Assembly (NCBI RefSeq): GCF_022627325.1
Contig: NZ_JAETZZ010000011.1
Coordinates: 1 to 64,000, forward strand
Source of the DNA: Pseudomonas putida
GTDB taxonomy: Bacteria; Pseudomonadota; Gammaproteobacteria; Pseudomonadales; Pseudomonadaceae
Length of the DNA stretch: 64,000 nt
Direction of reading: 5' to 3'
Shown here piece after piece: positions 1-7,673 of the stretch. The notes under the pieces were generated by a model. That model was not told where the DNA came from. It did no database searches and worked only from the letters and a program-made list of their open reading frames with translations. Position 1 is the first letter of the stretch. Each line of letters starts with the position of its first letter. The position numbers and the translations under genes are program-made.

Positions 1-54
1 CTCGGACTGGTCTCGATACTGGATACGATCAACCGGCTTAGCCGCATAGCCTGA
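1..54 (+). CDS. Group II intron reverse transcriptase/maturase, C-terminal tail (partial)
   Basis: The first 17 codons in frame 1 are open and end at TGA 52-54, encoding a tail ending in LSRIA directly before domain V. Intron-encoded proteins of this class normally end in domain IV just ahead of domain V, so the position fits. Too little is visible to assign from sequence similarity; the call rests on position and the adjacent RNA domains. Confidence 0.6.
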   Translation, partial: LGLVSILDTINRLSRIA

Positions 55-125
55 ACCGCCGTGTACGGAACCGTACGCACGGTGGTGTGAGAGGACGGCG
101 GGTGTGAACCCGCCTCCTACTCGAT
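1..125 (+). mobile_element. 3' end of a group IIC intron (domains V and VI)
   Basis: Domain V is at about 55-86: a 9-bp stem, a two-base CG bulge, a TACG/CGTA stem and a GAAC tetraloop. Domain VI is at 89-122: GAG pairs with CTC, AGGA with TCCT and GGCGGG with CCCGCC, leaving A119 bulged as the expected branch point about seven bases before the 3' end at about 125. The architecture is that of bacterial class C introns, which insert behind transcription terminators. The body and 5' end lie outside the window, so intactness cannot be judged. The intron sits upstream of rsmZ. Confidence 0.85.
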
Positions 126-200
126 TGGTGCGCACGCCATGGCGGCCGGCCGTTATCGGGGTACGAGGAATATGTAACTTGCTACCCCTGATGCACTGCG

Positions 201-218
201 TGTAAGCCTTTGCTTACT
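201..218 (+). promoter_or_regulatory. GacA-type upstream activating sequence of rsmZ
   Basis: TGTAAG, six bases, then CTTACT forms an imperfect palindrome matching the known GacA-dependent element TGTAAG-N6-CTTACA except for the last base. It lies about 190 bases upstream of the predicted rsmZ start, the distance typical of rsmZ in fluorescent pseudomonads. Binding by phosphorylated GacA is inferred. Confidence 0.8.
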
Positions 219-356
219 TGTTGTGTAAGCCATACACGTAACAACCAGTAAATCATTGTCGTTTCCAGATCCGCTTTTTTCTCAAGCCGCTGAAATAATT
301 GAACTTTTTGGATATGTGGAAATGTGTCCACGGCAATGTCTTGTGAGGGTTCGCGG

Positions 357-384
357 TTGCCTGGCCTCCAGAAGTCGTTAGTAT
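357..384 (+). promoter_or_regulatory. Predicted sigma70 promoter of rsmZ
   Basis: TTGCCT (357-362) and TAGTAT (379-384) are separated by 16 bases and predict a start near 391, just before the first RsmZ stem-loop. The spacing is acceptable and both hexamers are partial matches, as expected for a promoter that needs GacA. Confidence 0.55.
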
Positions 385-390
385 TCGAAC

Positions 391-524
391 TGTGCACACG
401 GACATGCACAGGCGTTCAGGAAGAGCGCCAAGGACATCGCAAGACGCGATTCATCAGGACGATGTTCAGGACAAGCAGGGACTACGGAAAAAAATGTGGG
501 CGGGTCAAACCGCCCCTTTTTTTT
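391..524 (+). ncRNA. rsmZ: RsmZ small regulatory RNA
   Basis: RsmZ sequesters the translational repressors RsmA/CsrA through GGA motifs and so relieves repression of secondary metabolism and biofilm mRNAs. About 134 nt carry seven GGA motifs (400, 419, 432, 457, 469, 479 and 486). Several lie in loops; the first is framed by GTGCA/TGCAC. A Rho-independent terminator (GGGCGG/CCGCCC followed by eight T) closes it at 498-524. The location next to fdxA, the upstream GacA site and the length all match Pseudomonas rsmZ. The exact 5' end is predicted. Confidence 0.88.
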
Positions 525-537
525 GCCCGTAGAAATG

Positions 538-564
538 AAAAAAGGCCCGTTGCGGGCCTTTTTC
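538..564 (-). terminator. Intrinsic terminator of fdxA
   Basis: AAAGGCCCG-TTG-CGGGCCTTT with flanking A and T runs lies directly after the fdxA stop on the minus strand. The T run allows minus-strand termination; it also backs up the rsmZ terminator. Confidence 0.85.
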
Positions 565-576
565 GTATCCGGGCGA

Positions 577-900
577 TTAACGCTCCAGATCGGCGATCTT
601 GCCGGGCTTGCCATCCCACGCTTCGGCGTCAGGCAGGGCATCCTTACGCTCAGTGATGTTCGGCCAGATCTCCGCCAGCTCGGCATTGAGCTCAAGGAAG
701 TTCTCCATGCCCGCAGGCACTTCGTCTTCCGAGAAGATGGCCTGGGCCGGGCATTCAGGCTCGCACAGTGCACAGTCGATGCACTCGTCCGGGTGAATGA
801 CCAGGAAGTTCGGGCCTTCGTAGAAGCAGTCCACCGGACAGACTTCCACGCAGTCGGTGTATTTGCATTTGATGCAGTTGTCGGTGACGACGAAGGTCAT
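577..900 (-). CDS. fdxA: 7Fe ferredoxin FdxA
   Basis: A 107-residue [3Fe-4S][4Fe-4S] electron carrier of the cytoplasm. Cluster cysteines are visible: C9, C17 and C50 for the 3Fe cluster, and C21, C40, C43 and C46 for the 4Fe cluster, followed by the long C-terminal extension (GMENFLELN, then WPNI) typical of Azotobacter-type 7Fe ferredoxins. Length and residues are canonical. It lies downstream of mutS on the same strand, separated by 140 bases, and converges on rsmZ. Confidence 0.95.
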   Translation of the reverse strand: MTFVVTDNCIKCKYTDCVEVCPVDCFYEGPNFLVIHPDECIDCALCEPECPAQAIFSEDEVPAGMENFLELNAELAEIWPNITERKDALPDAEAWDGKPGKIADLER

Positions 901-1040
901 TTCTAGTTCTCTCCTCAGGCAACGGCGGCGGCCCTTCCTCTCAGGGCCGCGCGGTTTACGGGCATGTGGCTGCAGGCCAGGCTAATAACCTGCAGCACCA
1001 GCAAACCGCGGCGGATTCTACCAGCTTGTAGTGGACGCCG

Positions 1041-3614
1041 TTATAACAGGTTCTTTAGTTGATATAGCATTTCGATAGCTTGACGCGGGGTCATGTCGTC
1101 CAGGTCCAGCTTGCCCAGCTTCTCGATGGCCGGGTGTGGCAGGCTGGCGAACAGGTCGCTCTGGTGCGGTGCTTGTGGCTCGCCCTTGGCTTTTTTCGAC
1201 ACGGGTTGTTCGTGGGGCAGGCTGCTGGTCTCCAGCCGGCCAAGGTGTTCGCGCGCACGCTGGATGACCGGCGACGGCACGCCCGCCAGTTGCGCCACGG
1301 CCAGGCCGTAGCTCTGGCTGGCGGGGCCAGGCAGCACGTGGTGCAGGAACACGATGCGCTCGTTGTGTTCGGTAGCGTTCAGGTGGACGTTGGCCACCAG
1401 CGGTTCGCTTTCCGGCAGGACGGTCAACTCGAAGTAGTGCGTGGCGAACAGCGTGTACGCACGCAGCTGCGCCAGGCGCTCGGCAGCCGCCCAAGCCAGC
1501 GACAAGCCGTCGAAGGTGCTGGTGCCACGGCCGACCTCGTCCATCAATACCAGGCTGCGATCAGTGGCGTTGTGCAGAATGTTGGCGGTTTCGCTCATCT
1601 CGACCATGAATGTCGAGCGGCCTCCTGCCAGGTCGTCGCTGGAGCCGATACGGGTGAAGATGCGATCGACCAGCGACAGTTCGCAGCTGGCCGCCGGAAC
1701 GAAACTACCGATGTGCGCCATCAGCACGATCAGTGCGGTCTGGCGCATGTAGGTGGATTTACCACCCATGTTCGGGCCGGTGATGATCAGCATCCGGGTG
1801 CTGTTGTCCAGGCCCAGGTCGTTGGCTACGAACGGCGTGGTCAGTACCTGTTCGACCACCGGGTGGCGCCCCTGCTCGATGCGCAGGCAAGGTTCTTCGA
1901 CGAAACGCGGGCAGTTCAGGTCCAGGTTCAGCGCCCGCTCGGCCAGGTTGCTCAGCACGTCCAGCTCGGCCAGCGCTGCCGCGCTGTCCTGCAGCGGTGC
2001 GAGGTGGCTGATGAGTGTCTCGAGCAACGCGTCGTACAGCATCTTCTCGCGGGCCAGGGCACGGCTCTTGGCCGACAGCGCCTTGTCCTCGAACGCTTTG
2101 AGCTCCGGCGTGATGAAGCGCTCGGCCCCTTTGAGGGTCTGGCGACGAATGTAGTCGCCCGGGGCCTGTTCGGCTTGCTTGGTCGGCAATTCGATGAAGT
2201 AGCCGTGCACGCGGTTGTAGCCGACTTTCAGGTTGGCAAGCCCGGTGCGGGCTTTCTCGCGGGCTTCGAGGTCTATCAGGAACTGGCCGGCGTTTTCGCT
2301 GATCGCCAGCAGATCGTCCAGCTCGTTGTCGTAGCCGGCCTTGAGTACGCCGCCGTCGCGGATAACCGCTGGCGGGTTGTCGATGATCGCCCGCTCCAGC
2401 AGGCTGGCCAGTTCCGGGTAGGTGCCGGTGATGGCCGCCAGGCGCGCCAAGTGTGGGGCTTCCAGCTCGGCCATGGCGTTCTGCAGTTCGGGCAGGGCGC
2501 CGAGTGCATCACGCAAGCGTGCCAGATCCCGCGGGCGGGCATTGCGCAGGCCGATACGGGCGAGGATCCGCTCGATATCGCCAATTTCCTTGAGCTGGGG
2601 CTGCAGTTTTTCGAAGCGGTAGCCATCGAGTAGGCAGCGAATCGAATCCTGGCGTGCCTGCAAGACCTTGAGGTCGCGAAGCGGCCGGTTCAACCAACGG
2701 GTCAGCAAGCGGCTGGCCATTGCAGTCTGGCAGCGGTCGATGACCGACTGCAAGGTATTGTCGCGGCCGCCTGCCAGGTTGATGTCCAGTTCCAGGTTGC
2801 GGCGGCTGGCCCCGTCGAGGATCACGGTGTCGTCCAGGCGCTCATGGCGCAAGCTGCGCAGGTGGGGCAGGGCGGTGCGTTGGGTTTCCTTGGCGTAGGT
2901 CAGCAGGCAGCCGGCGGCGCCGATGGCCAGGGTCAGCTTGTCGCAACCAAAGCCCTTGAGGTCTTTGGTTGCGAACTGCTGGCACAGCGCCTTGCGTGCC
3001 GAGTCGCGGTCGAAGTCCCAAGGGGCACGTCGGCGTGCGCCCGGACGTTTCTCGGCCGGCAGGTCGCGGGGCCAGTCGTCGGGGATCAGCAGCTCGACAG
3101 GGTTGATGCGTTCAAGCTCGGCCAGCAGGTTTTCCCAGCCTTTGATCTCTTGCACGCTGAAGTTGCCGCTGGTGATATCCAGCACTGCCAGGCCAAACAG
3201 GCGCTCGTCCCCCAGCAGTGCGGCAATCAGGTTGTCGCGGCGCTCATCAAGCAACGCTTCGTCGCTGACCGTGCCTGGGGTGATGATGCGCACCACCTGA
3301 CGCTCCACCGGGCCCTTGCTGGTGGCGGGGTCACCGATCTGCTCGCAGATCACCACCGACTCGCCGAGCTTGACCAGCTTGGCCAGGTAACCTTCCAGCG
3401 AGTGGAACGGAATTCCGCACATGGGGATCGACTGGCCGGCAGACTGACCGCGCGCGGTCAGGGTGATATCCAGCAGTTTTGCGGCTTTTTTCGCATCTTC
3501 ATAGAAGATTTCGTAAAAGTCGCCCATGCGGTAGAACATCAGCTGGTCCGGGTGCTGGTTTTTCAGCTTCCAGTACTGCTGCATCATCGGGGTGTGTGCG
3601 GAAAGATCAGACAT
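1041..3614 (-). CDS. mutS: DNA mismatch repair protein MutS
   Basis: Full-length (857 aa) mismatch-recognition ATPase. The N-terminal mismatch-binding domain has FYRMGDFYEIF at about residue 27, where the Phe wedge and Glu contact the mispair. Walker A is GPNMGGKST and the Walker B/signature region is DEVGRGTSTFDG, both in the C-terminal ATPase domain. No internal stop is seen. In this lineage the gene marks the left border of the mutS-cinA tailocin site; its start faces the tailocin repressor gene across 138 bases. Confidence 0.98.
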   Translation of the reverse strand: MSDLSAHTPMMQQYWKLKNQHPDQLMFYRMGDFYEIFYEDAKKAAKLLDITLTARGQSAGQSIPMCGIPFHSLEGYLAKLVKLGESVVICEQIGDPATSKGPVERQVVRIITPGTVSDEALLDERRDNLIAALLGDERLFGLAVLDITSGNFSVQEIKGWENLLAELERINPVELLIPDDWPRDLPAEKRPGARRRAPWDFDRDSARKALCQQFATKDLKGFGCDKLTLAIGAAGCLLTYAKETQRTALPHLRSLRHERLDDTVILDGASRRNLELDINLAGGRDNTLQSVIDRCQTAMASRLLTRWLNRPLRDLKVLQARQDSIRCLLDGYRFEKLQPQLKEIGDIERILARIGLRNARPRDLARLRDALGALPELQNAMAELEAPHLARLAAITGTYPELASLLERAIIDNPPAVIRDGGVLKAGYDNELDDLLAISENAGQFLIDLEAREKARTGLANLKVGYNRVHGYFIELPTKQAEQAPGDYIRRQTLKGAERFITPELKAFEDKALSAKSRALAREKMLYDALLETLISHLAPLQDSAAALAELDVLSNLAERALNLDLNCPRFVEEPCLRIEQGRHPVVEQVLTTPFVANDLGLDNSTRMLIITGPNMGGKSTYMRQTALIVLMAHIGSFVPAASCELSLVDRIFTRIGSSDDLAGGRSTFMVEMSETANILHNATDRSLVLMDEVGRGTSTFDGLSLAWAAAERLAQLRAYTLFATHYFELTVLPESEPLVANVHLNATEHNERIVFLHHVLPGPASQSYGLAVAQLAGVPSPVIQRAREHLGRLETSSLPHEQPVSKKAKGEPQAPHQSDLFASLPHPAIEKLGKLDLDDMTPRQAIEMLYQLKNLL

Positions 3615-3752
3615 TCAGGGCCTTACAGCGGGTATCTGGTTGGCGATTGTGAAACCGGCAATGGTACAGGCTTTTCGGCCGAGATGCAGGCGGCGGGCGA
3701 GCGCCTTTGCACCCGGCCGCATCGATTGCATTTCCTGCGGCGGCGCTGCATT

Positions 3753-4499
3753 ATGCACGCTATGCAAAAACGCAATGTAGCTACCGTACTCAGAGAACTG
3801 CTCGCCCGCCACGGCCTGTCCCCTACAGAGCTGCATCGGCGCACGGGCGTGCCTCAGTCCACCTTGTCGCGGATCCTCAGCGAGAAGATCGTCGATCCAT
3901 CGGACAAGCACGTGTCGAAAATTGCCGACTATTTCGGCGTCAGCACTGAACAGCTGCGCGGCCGCGCCGACCTTGGCGCCTCACGCGAAGCCGCCGTGCC
4001 CGCACACGGCCATGCGGACCTCAGTGACATCAGCCTGTGGGATGATGAAACGCCCGTCGAGGACGACGAGGTGTCAGTACCCTTTCTCCGTGAGGTCGAG
4101 TTGGCAGCAGGATCAGGAAGATTCGTCATCGAGGAAAGCGAGCGCGCTCGCCTGCGCTTCGGCAAGCGCAGCCTGCGCCATAACGGCGTGCAGTTCGACC
4201 AGGCCAAGTGCGTGACCGTGCGCGGCAACAGTATGCTACCGGTGCTGCGAGATGGGGCGACGGTCGGTGTCAATACCGGCAAGTGCTCGATCGGTGACAT
4301 CATCGATGGCGATCTCTACGCCATCAACCACAATGGCCAATTGCGCGTGAAGCAGGTTTATCGGTTGCCCACGGGTATCCGCCTGCGCAGCTTCAATCGC
4401 GACGAACACCCTGATGAAGACTACAGCTTCCTGCAGTTGCAGGAGGAGCAGATCAGCTTGCTCGGGCATGTGTTCTGGTGGGGCATGTACGCCCGCTGA
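3753..4499 (+). CDS. LexA-like self-cleaving repressor (PrtR-like, XRE HTH plus S24 peptidase)
   Basis: A 248-aa regulator. Residues about 8-70 form an XRE-type helix-turn-helix; residues about 110-240 form a LexA/CI-type S24 peptidase. The Ala119-Gly120 cleavage site and the catalytic Ser160 (GNSM) and Lys200 are all present, so RecA-stimulated autocleavage is expected. The start could be ATG 3753 or 3762. It is the only regulator in the cluster; no PrtN-like activator is visible, unlike R-pyocins of P. aeruginosa. It probably represses the promoter at 4632-4660 and its own promoter, which carries GCATT half-sites (near 3728 and 3748). Confidence 0.9.
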   Translation: MHAMQKRNVATVLRELLARHGLSPTELHRRTGVPQSTLSRILSEKIVDPSDKHVSKIADYFGVSTEQLRGRADLGASREAAVPAHGHADLSDISLWDDETPVEDDEVSVPFLREVELAAGSGRFVIEESERARLRFGKRSLRHNGVQFDQAKCVTVRGNSMLPVLRDGATVGVNTGKCSIGDIIDGDLYAINHNGQLRVKQVYRLPTGIRLRSFNRDEHPDEDYSFLQLQEEQISLLGHVFWWGMYAR

Positions 4500-4515
4500 C
4501 CAGGCGTTTTTTCAG

Positions 4516-4543
4516 AAAAAACCCGCGTTGGCGGGTTTTTTTT
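4516..4543 (+). terminator. Intrinsic terminator after the repressor gene
   Basis: AAAACCCGC-GTTG-GCGGGTTTT followed by an eight-base T run lies 17 bases after the repressor stop. It separates repressor transcription from the tailocin structural operon. Confidence 0.9.
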
Positions 4544-4588
4544 CGCCTGTTGAAACGTCCTACAGGCCTGGTTTTAAAAGGCCCTCAT

Positions 4589-4660
4589 GCATTTCAGCAA
4601 ATGCGTTCACGAAAATTAATGAATAAATGCATTGACTGAATATGCATTGATGCATAGCCT
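4589..4660 (+). promoter_or_regulatory. Candidate tailocin promoter with repressor operators
   Basis: A perfect inverted repeat GCATTT-CAGC-AAATGC occupies 4589-4604. Further ATGCATT half-sites follow at 4628, 4643 and 4651. A possible promoter, TTGACT (4632-4637) with TAGCCT 17 bases on, is interleaved with them. The region is AT-rich against its surroundings and lies between the repressor gene and the first structural gene. Operator function and the protein bound are inferred. Confidence 0.55.
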
Positions 4661-4976
4661 GTGTCTCAAGCCGGACGTAAACCGGTTGTTACACAGGCAG
4701 CGATGAACAGGCCTCAACTGTTCAGAGGGTTGGCAACTGGCCCGGGTGTGCAGCGTAAAGCACCAAGAACAGTTATCCGGCGGGCAGGCAGCCGTGGTCG
4801 GAGTCACCAATTTGAAGCGTAACCGTTCGGCGTCACCAGTCGTGGCCGTCGGTTAGACAACGCATTACTGAAAAGCCTGGGCACCGGGCTTTTTGGAATG
4901 CCGGTTTCCCAGGCGCAGAGTACCCACCACCAACCTGCCGGCCACAGCCGGTGGGCATTACACAGGAGACAGGACA
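4661..4976 (+). other. Long untranslated leader of the tailocin operon
   Basis: About 316 bases separate the candidate promoter from the holin start. I see no convincing coding sequence on either strand. The only clear structure is the terminator-like hairpin at 4871-4894. The holin ribosome binding site AGGAG is at 4964-4968. Confidence 0.5.
4871..4894 (+). terminator. Terminator-like hairpin in the tailocin leader
   Basis: AAAGCC, an eight-base loop and GGGCTTT are followed by T residues, about 80 bases before the holin start and downstream of the candidate promoter. If active it would attenuate tailocin transcription. The short stem makes it weaker than the other terminators in the window. 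Confidence 0.5.
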
Positions 4977-5312
4977 GTGACGAACGAGCAGCAAGCGTTA
5001 CTGGAGATGCCGCTCTGGCTGGTTATCGTCCTGGCATTGCTGGGCGGCCTCAGCGGCGAAATGTGGCGGGCCGACAAGGCGGGAGCCACCGGCTGGTCAT
5101 TGCTACGACGGCTGGTATTGCGCTCCGGGGCCTGCATGGTATGCGGGGTTTCGACAGTGATGTTGCTGTACGCCAGCGGCTTTTCTATCTGGACGGCCAG
5201 TGCATTTGGTTGCCTGACCGCAGTGGGCGGGGCCGACGTCGCCATGCGCCTTTACGAGCGCTGGGCCATCAGGCGGCTGGGCTTACGTGACACCGCGTCG
5301 AGCGATGAGTGA
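4977..5312 (+). CDS. Tailocin holin
   Basis: A 111-aa inner-membrane pore protein that triggers lysis. I chose GTG 4977, eight bases after AGGAG, over an upstream in-frame ATG at 4893 that has no ribosome binding site. Two or three hydrophobic segments are visible: PLWLVIVLALLGGLSG, then VCGVSTVMLLYASG, then a moderately hydrophobic stretch, with a charged C-terminus. It resembles the holin that opens the P. aeruginosa R-pyocin operon. It works with the endolysin at 17022 and the spanins at 17564 and 17787. Confidence 0.85.
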   Translation: MTNEQQALLEMPLWLVIVLALLGGLSGEMWRADKAGATGWSLLRRLVLRSGACMVCGVSTVMLLYASGFSIWTASAFGCLTAVGGADVAMRLYERWAIRRLGLRDTASSDE

Positions 5313-5325
5313 CAAGGAGATATGC

Positions 5326-5823
5326 ATGAGCGAATTAGCCACATTACATGCAGCGGTGACCGCAACCATTCGTGAACTCATACCAGAGCTGGCATACGTC
5401 GATGCTTATACAGTCGTAGGAAATACTCCCGAGCAGCCGGCATTGCGACACGGGATCGTGCGGATGACGGCAGATGCAGCCCCGCGTGATGGCCGCTCAG
5501 TGCTGATCGCTACCTTCGAGGCGGATATCACCGCCGATAGCACCAACCCCGAGTCTCGCCTGCAAGGGAGCATGCTGGCCGCGCAACTGATGGATCTGCT
5601 GCGCCAGCAGCACTGGGCCCTGGATTTCGTCGAGGCCAGTCGTAATGCCCACGCGCAATTCGAGGGCAGTGCATGGACGGTGCGCTGGGATCAGCCGGTG
5701 CTCCTCGGTGATCCGCGTTGGCATTGGCCCGACCAGCCGCCCGGGAGCCTGATGCTGGGCCTTGCACCCGAGGTGGGGCAGGGCAACCAAGACCGCTACA
5801 TCGCTCCCGAGGATCTGGCATGA
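5326..5823 (+). CDS. Tailocin protein of the R-pyocin PA0615 position
   Basis: A 165-aa protein preceded by AAGGAGA and starting at ATG 5326; an upstream in-frame ATG (5287) lies inside the holin gene. No catalytic motif or membrane segment is recognisable. Its slot between holin and gpV matches the conserved hypothetical gene of R-pyocin clusters, which suggests a tail completion or baseplate role. The stop overlaps the start of gpV (ATGA), implying translational coupling. Confidence 0.7.
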   Translation: MSELATLHAAVTATIRELIPELAYVDAYTVVGNTPEQPALRHGIVRMTADAAPRDGRSVLIATFEADITADSTNPESRLQGSMLAAQLMDLLRQQHWALDFVEASRNAHAQFEGSAWTVRWDQPVLLGDPRWHWPDQPPGSLMLGLAPEVGQGNQDRYIAPEDLA

Positions 5824-6380
5824 GTTACGTGAGTGCAATGCATGATCGCATGCTGGCGTGCATGATCATTCCCTGTCGGGTGGTCGCCGTAGATCTTGCA
5901 GCCGCCCGGTTGCGGGTCTCCGATGGCAGCGGGTGGACCAGCGCCTGGCTGCGCTGGCATGCACAGGCCGCAGGCAAGGCCCGTCATTGGCGGGCTCCCA
6001 CCCTCGGTGAGCAGGGGGTGTTGCTCAGCCCTAGTGGCGAGCCGGCCCAAGGCACATTCATCCCCGGCCTTTACGGCAACGCAGGCCTCCCGCCAGCTCA
6101 GCTCGACCATACGGAAGTCTGGCAGTTCGAGGATGGCGGCTCGCTGACTTATGACTGGCAGGCCCGGCGTTACGACATCCAACTACCCAGCGGCACCGTC
6201 AGTATCAAGGTTGGCGCCAGCTCCGTGGAGGTTAGCAATGATGCCATCACGCTCAAGGCTGCTGCGATCCGCCTTATCGGCAACGTCGTCATCGACGGTC
6301 CGCTGAGCGCTAGTGGGGACATCAATAGCGGTGGGCGGGTCATTGATACCGCCGGCAACACCGCCAATCACAAGCACTGA
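5820..6380 (+). CDS. Baseplate spike protein gpV
   Basis: A 186-aa membrane-piercing spike at the tip of the contractile tail. The N-terminal part is an OB-fold-like domain (VVAVDLAAARLRVSDG, then LGEQGVLLSPSGE). It is followed by beta-helix-forming sequence (DIQLPSGTVSIKVGASS, then IRLIGNVVIDGP). It ends in NHKH, like the iron-binding histidine tip of P2 gpV-type spikes. Start ATG 5820 overlaps the previous stop by four bases. Confidence 0.9.
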   Translation: MSYVSAMHDRMLACMIIPCRVVAVDLAAARLRVSDGSGWTSAWLRWHAQAAGKARHWRAPTLGEQGVLLSPSGEPAQGTFIPGLYGNAGLPPAQLDHTEVWQFEDGGSLTYDWQARRYDIQLPSGTVSIKVGASSVEVSNDAITLKAAAIRLIGNVVIDGPLSASGDINSGGRVIDTAGNTANHKH

Positions 6381-6382
6381 AC

Positions 6383-6407
6383 CAAGCCCGCCACAGCGGG
6401 CTTTTTC
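6383..6407 (+). terminator. Intercistronic terminator-like hairpin after gpV
   Basis: AAGCCCGC-CACA-GCGGGCTT followed by T5 lies directly after the gpV stop inside the tail operon. Since eight or more essential genes lie downstream, it probably gives partial termination or mRNA end protection, or requires antitermination. Confidence 0.65.
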
Positions 6408-6423
6408 ATCCCTGGAGAATGCC

Positions 6424-6471
6424 ATGCATACCCATTCACCGGACGCACGCCCAGCAGGAGGTGCGCCATGA
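6424..6471 (+). CDS. Possible 15-codon leader ORF coupled to gpW
   Basis: ATG 6424 follows a GGAGA element and runs 15 codons to a TGA whose ATGA overlaps the gpW start. It is probably a translational-coupling leader or chance; the peptide itself has no recognisable feature. Confidence 0.25.
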   Translation: MHTHSPDARPAGGAP

Positions 6472-6794
6472 TCGGCATGGACCGCCGCACCGGCCTGCCA
6501 CTGGCCGGCGTTGCCCATCTGCGCCAGTCCATCGAAGACATCCTTGCCACACCGCTGGGCAGCCGTCGCATGCGTCCTGAGTACGGAAGCCAGTTGCGCC
6601 GTTTTGTCGACCTGCCTGTCAACGATGGTTGGAAAAGCGCGGTGCAAGCGGAAGTCGCCCGTGCATTGGGCCGTTGGGAGCCGCGCTTGCAGCTTGAGCG
6701 GGTAAAAGTTGTGGCGGTGCTTGAGGGGCAGGTCAGCCTGGTCCTGAGTGGACGTTATCTGGGGGACGAAGCAGTACTGGAGGTACGCTTATGA
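6468..6794 (+). CDS. Baseplate wedge protein gpW (gp25-like)
   Basis: A 108-aa wedge protein of the gpW/gp25 family. The hallmarks are visible: DILATPLGSRRMRPEYGS, then LRRFVDLP. The GSR-RPEYG core is shared with T4 gp25 and type VI TssE, which join the sheath to the baseplate. Preceded by AGGAGG. Its stop overlaps the gpJ start by four bases. Confidence 0.92.
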   Translation: MIGMDRRTGLPLAGVAHLRQSIEDILATPLGSRRMRPEYGSQLRRFVDLPVNDGWKSAVQAEVARALGRWEPRLQLERVKVVAVLEGQVSLVLSGRYLGDEAVLEVRL

Positions 6795-7672
6795 GCCTGG
6801 TAGACCTGTCGAAACTGCCTGCGCCTCAACTGCTTGAGGATCTCGATTACGAAAGCCTTTACCAGGCTGATCTGCAAACCTTCCGCGAATACCTTGGCGA
6901 GGGCTGGACTGCCAGCCTGGAGAGTGACCCGGTAACCAAGCTGCTGGAGGTTGGCGCCTATCGGAAACTGCTCAATCGGGCCCGTGTCAACGATGCGGCC
7001 AAAGCGCTGCTTCTGGCCTATGCCCAAGGCACTGACCTGGACCAGTTGGCAGCGAATGTCGGCCTGCAGCGTCTGGTTATTCAGGCCGAGGACCTGACTA
7101 GTGTGCCACCCGCTGCTGCGCTGCTCGAATCGGACGATGCCCTGCGCGAAAGGGTACAGCTGGTCTATGAAGGCCTGACCACCGCCGGCCCTCGCAACAG
7201 TTACATCTTGCATGCCCGCAACTCTTCGGGGCAGGTAGCTGACGCCACCGCCGAAAGCCCGTCGCCGGCCGTGGTGGATGTGACCGTACTGAGCCTGGAG
7301 GGTAACGGTACAGCCAGCGCCGAACTGCTAGCGCAAGTGGCGGCCTATCTCAATGACGACGATATCCGTCCGGTGGCCGATCGCCTCAATGTGCGCAGCG
7401 CCATGGTGCTGCCGTACCGCATTGATGCCGTGCTCTACATGGCCGATAGCGGCCCTGAGTATGAAGCGATCCTTGCCCAGTGCCAGCGCAGGCTCCAAGC
7501 CTGGGTGAACCCACGACGGCGCCTGGGATTGGACGTATCCCGGTCCGGCATCGACGCGCAATTGCATATCGACGGCGTGAGCCGGGTCGAGCTGACCGAT
7601 TGGACCGACATCCGCCCTACCAAGGCGCAAGCCGCTTGGTGCACTGGCTTTACGCTCAAGCGGGGTGGTTGA
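6791..7672 (+). CDS. Baseplate wedge protein gpJ
   Basis: A 293-aa baseplate wedge subunit, close in length to P2 gpJ. Family features are GTDLDQLAANVGLQR in the N-terminal third, the RERVQLVYEGLTTAGPRNSY segment typical of the gpJ/Mu gp47 family, and the C-terminal RRRLGLDVSRSGIDAQLHI stretch. It forms the wedge with gpW and gpI. Translation is coupled to gpW (ATGA overlap). Confidence 0.93.
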   Translation: MSLVDLSKLPAPQLLEDLDYESLYQADLQTFREYLGEGWTASLESDPVTKLLEVGAYRKLLNRARVNDAAKALLLAYAQGTDLDQLAANVGLQRLVIQAEDLTSVPPAAALLESDDALRERVQLVYEGLTTAGPRNSYILHARNSSGQVADATAESPSPAVVDVTVLSLEGNGTASAELLAQVAAYLNDDDIRPVADRLNVRSAMVLPYRIDAVLYMADSGPEYEAILAQCQRRLQAWVNPRRRLGLDVSRSGIDAQLHIDGVSRVELTDWTDIRPTKAQAAWCTGFTLKRGG

Positions 7673-7673
7673 C

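Noticed and set aside
1080..2633. Long forward open frame of 517 codons opposite mutS
   Set aside because: It is the antisense shadow of the intact mutS gene in high-GC DNA; it has no ribosome binding site and no protein-like motif.
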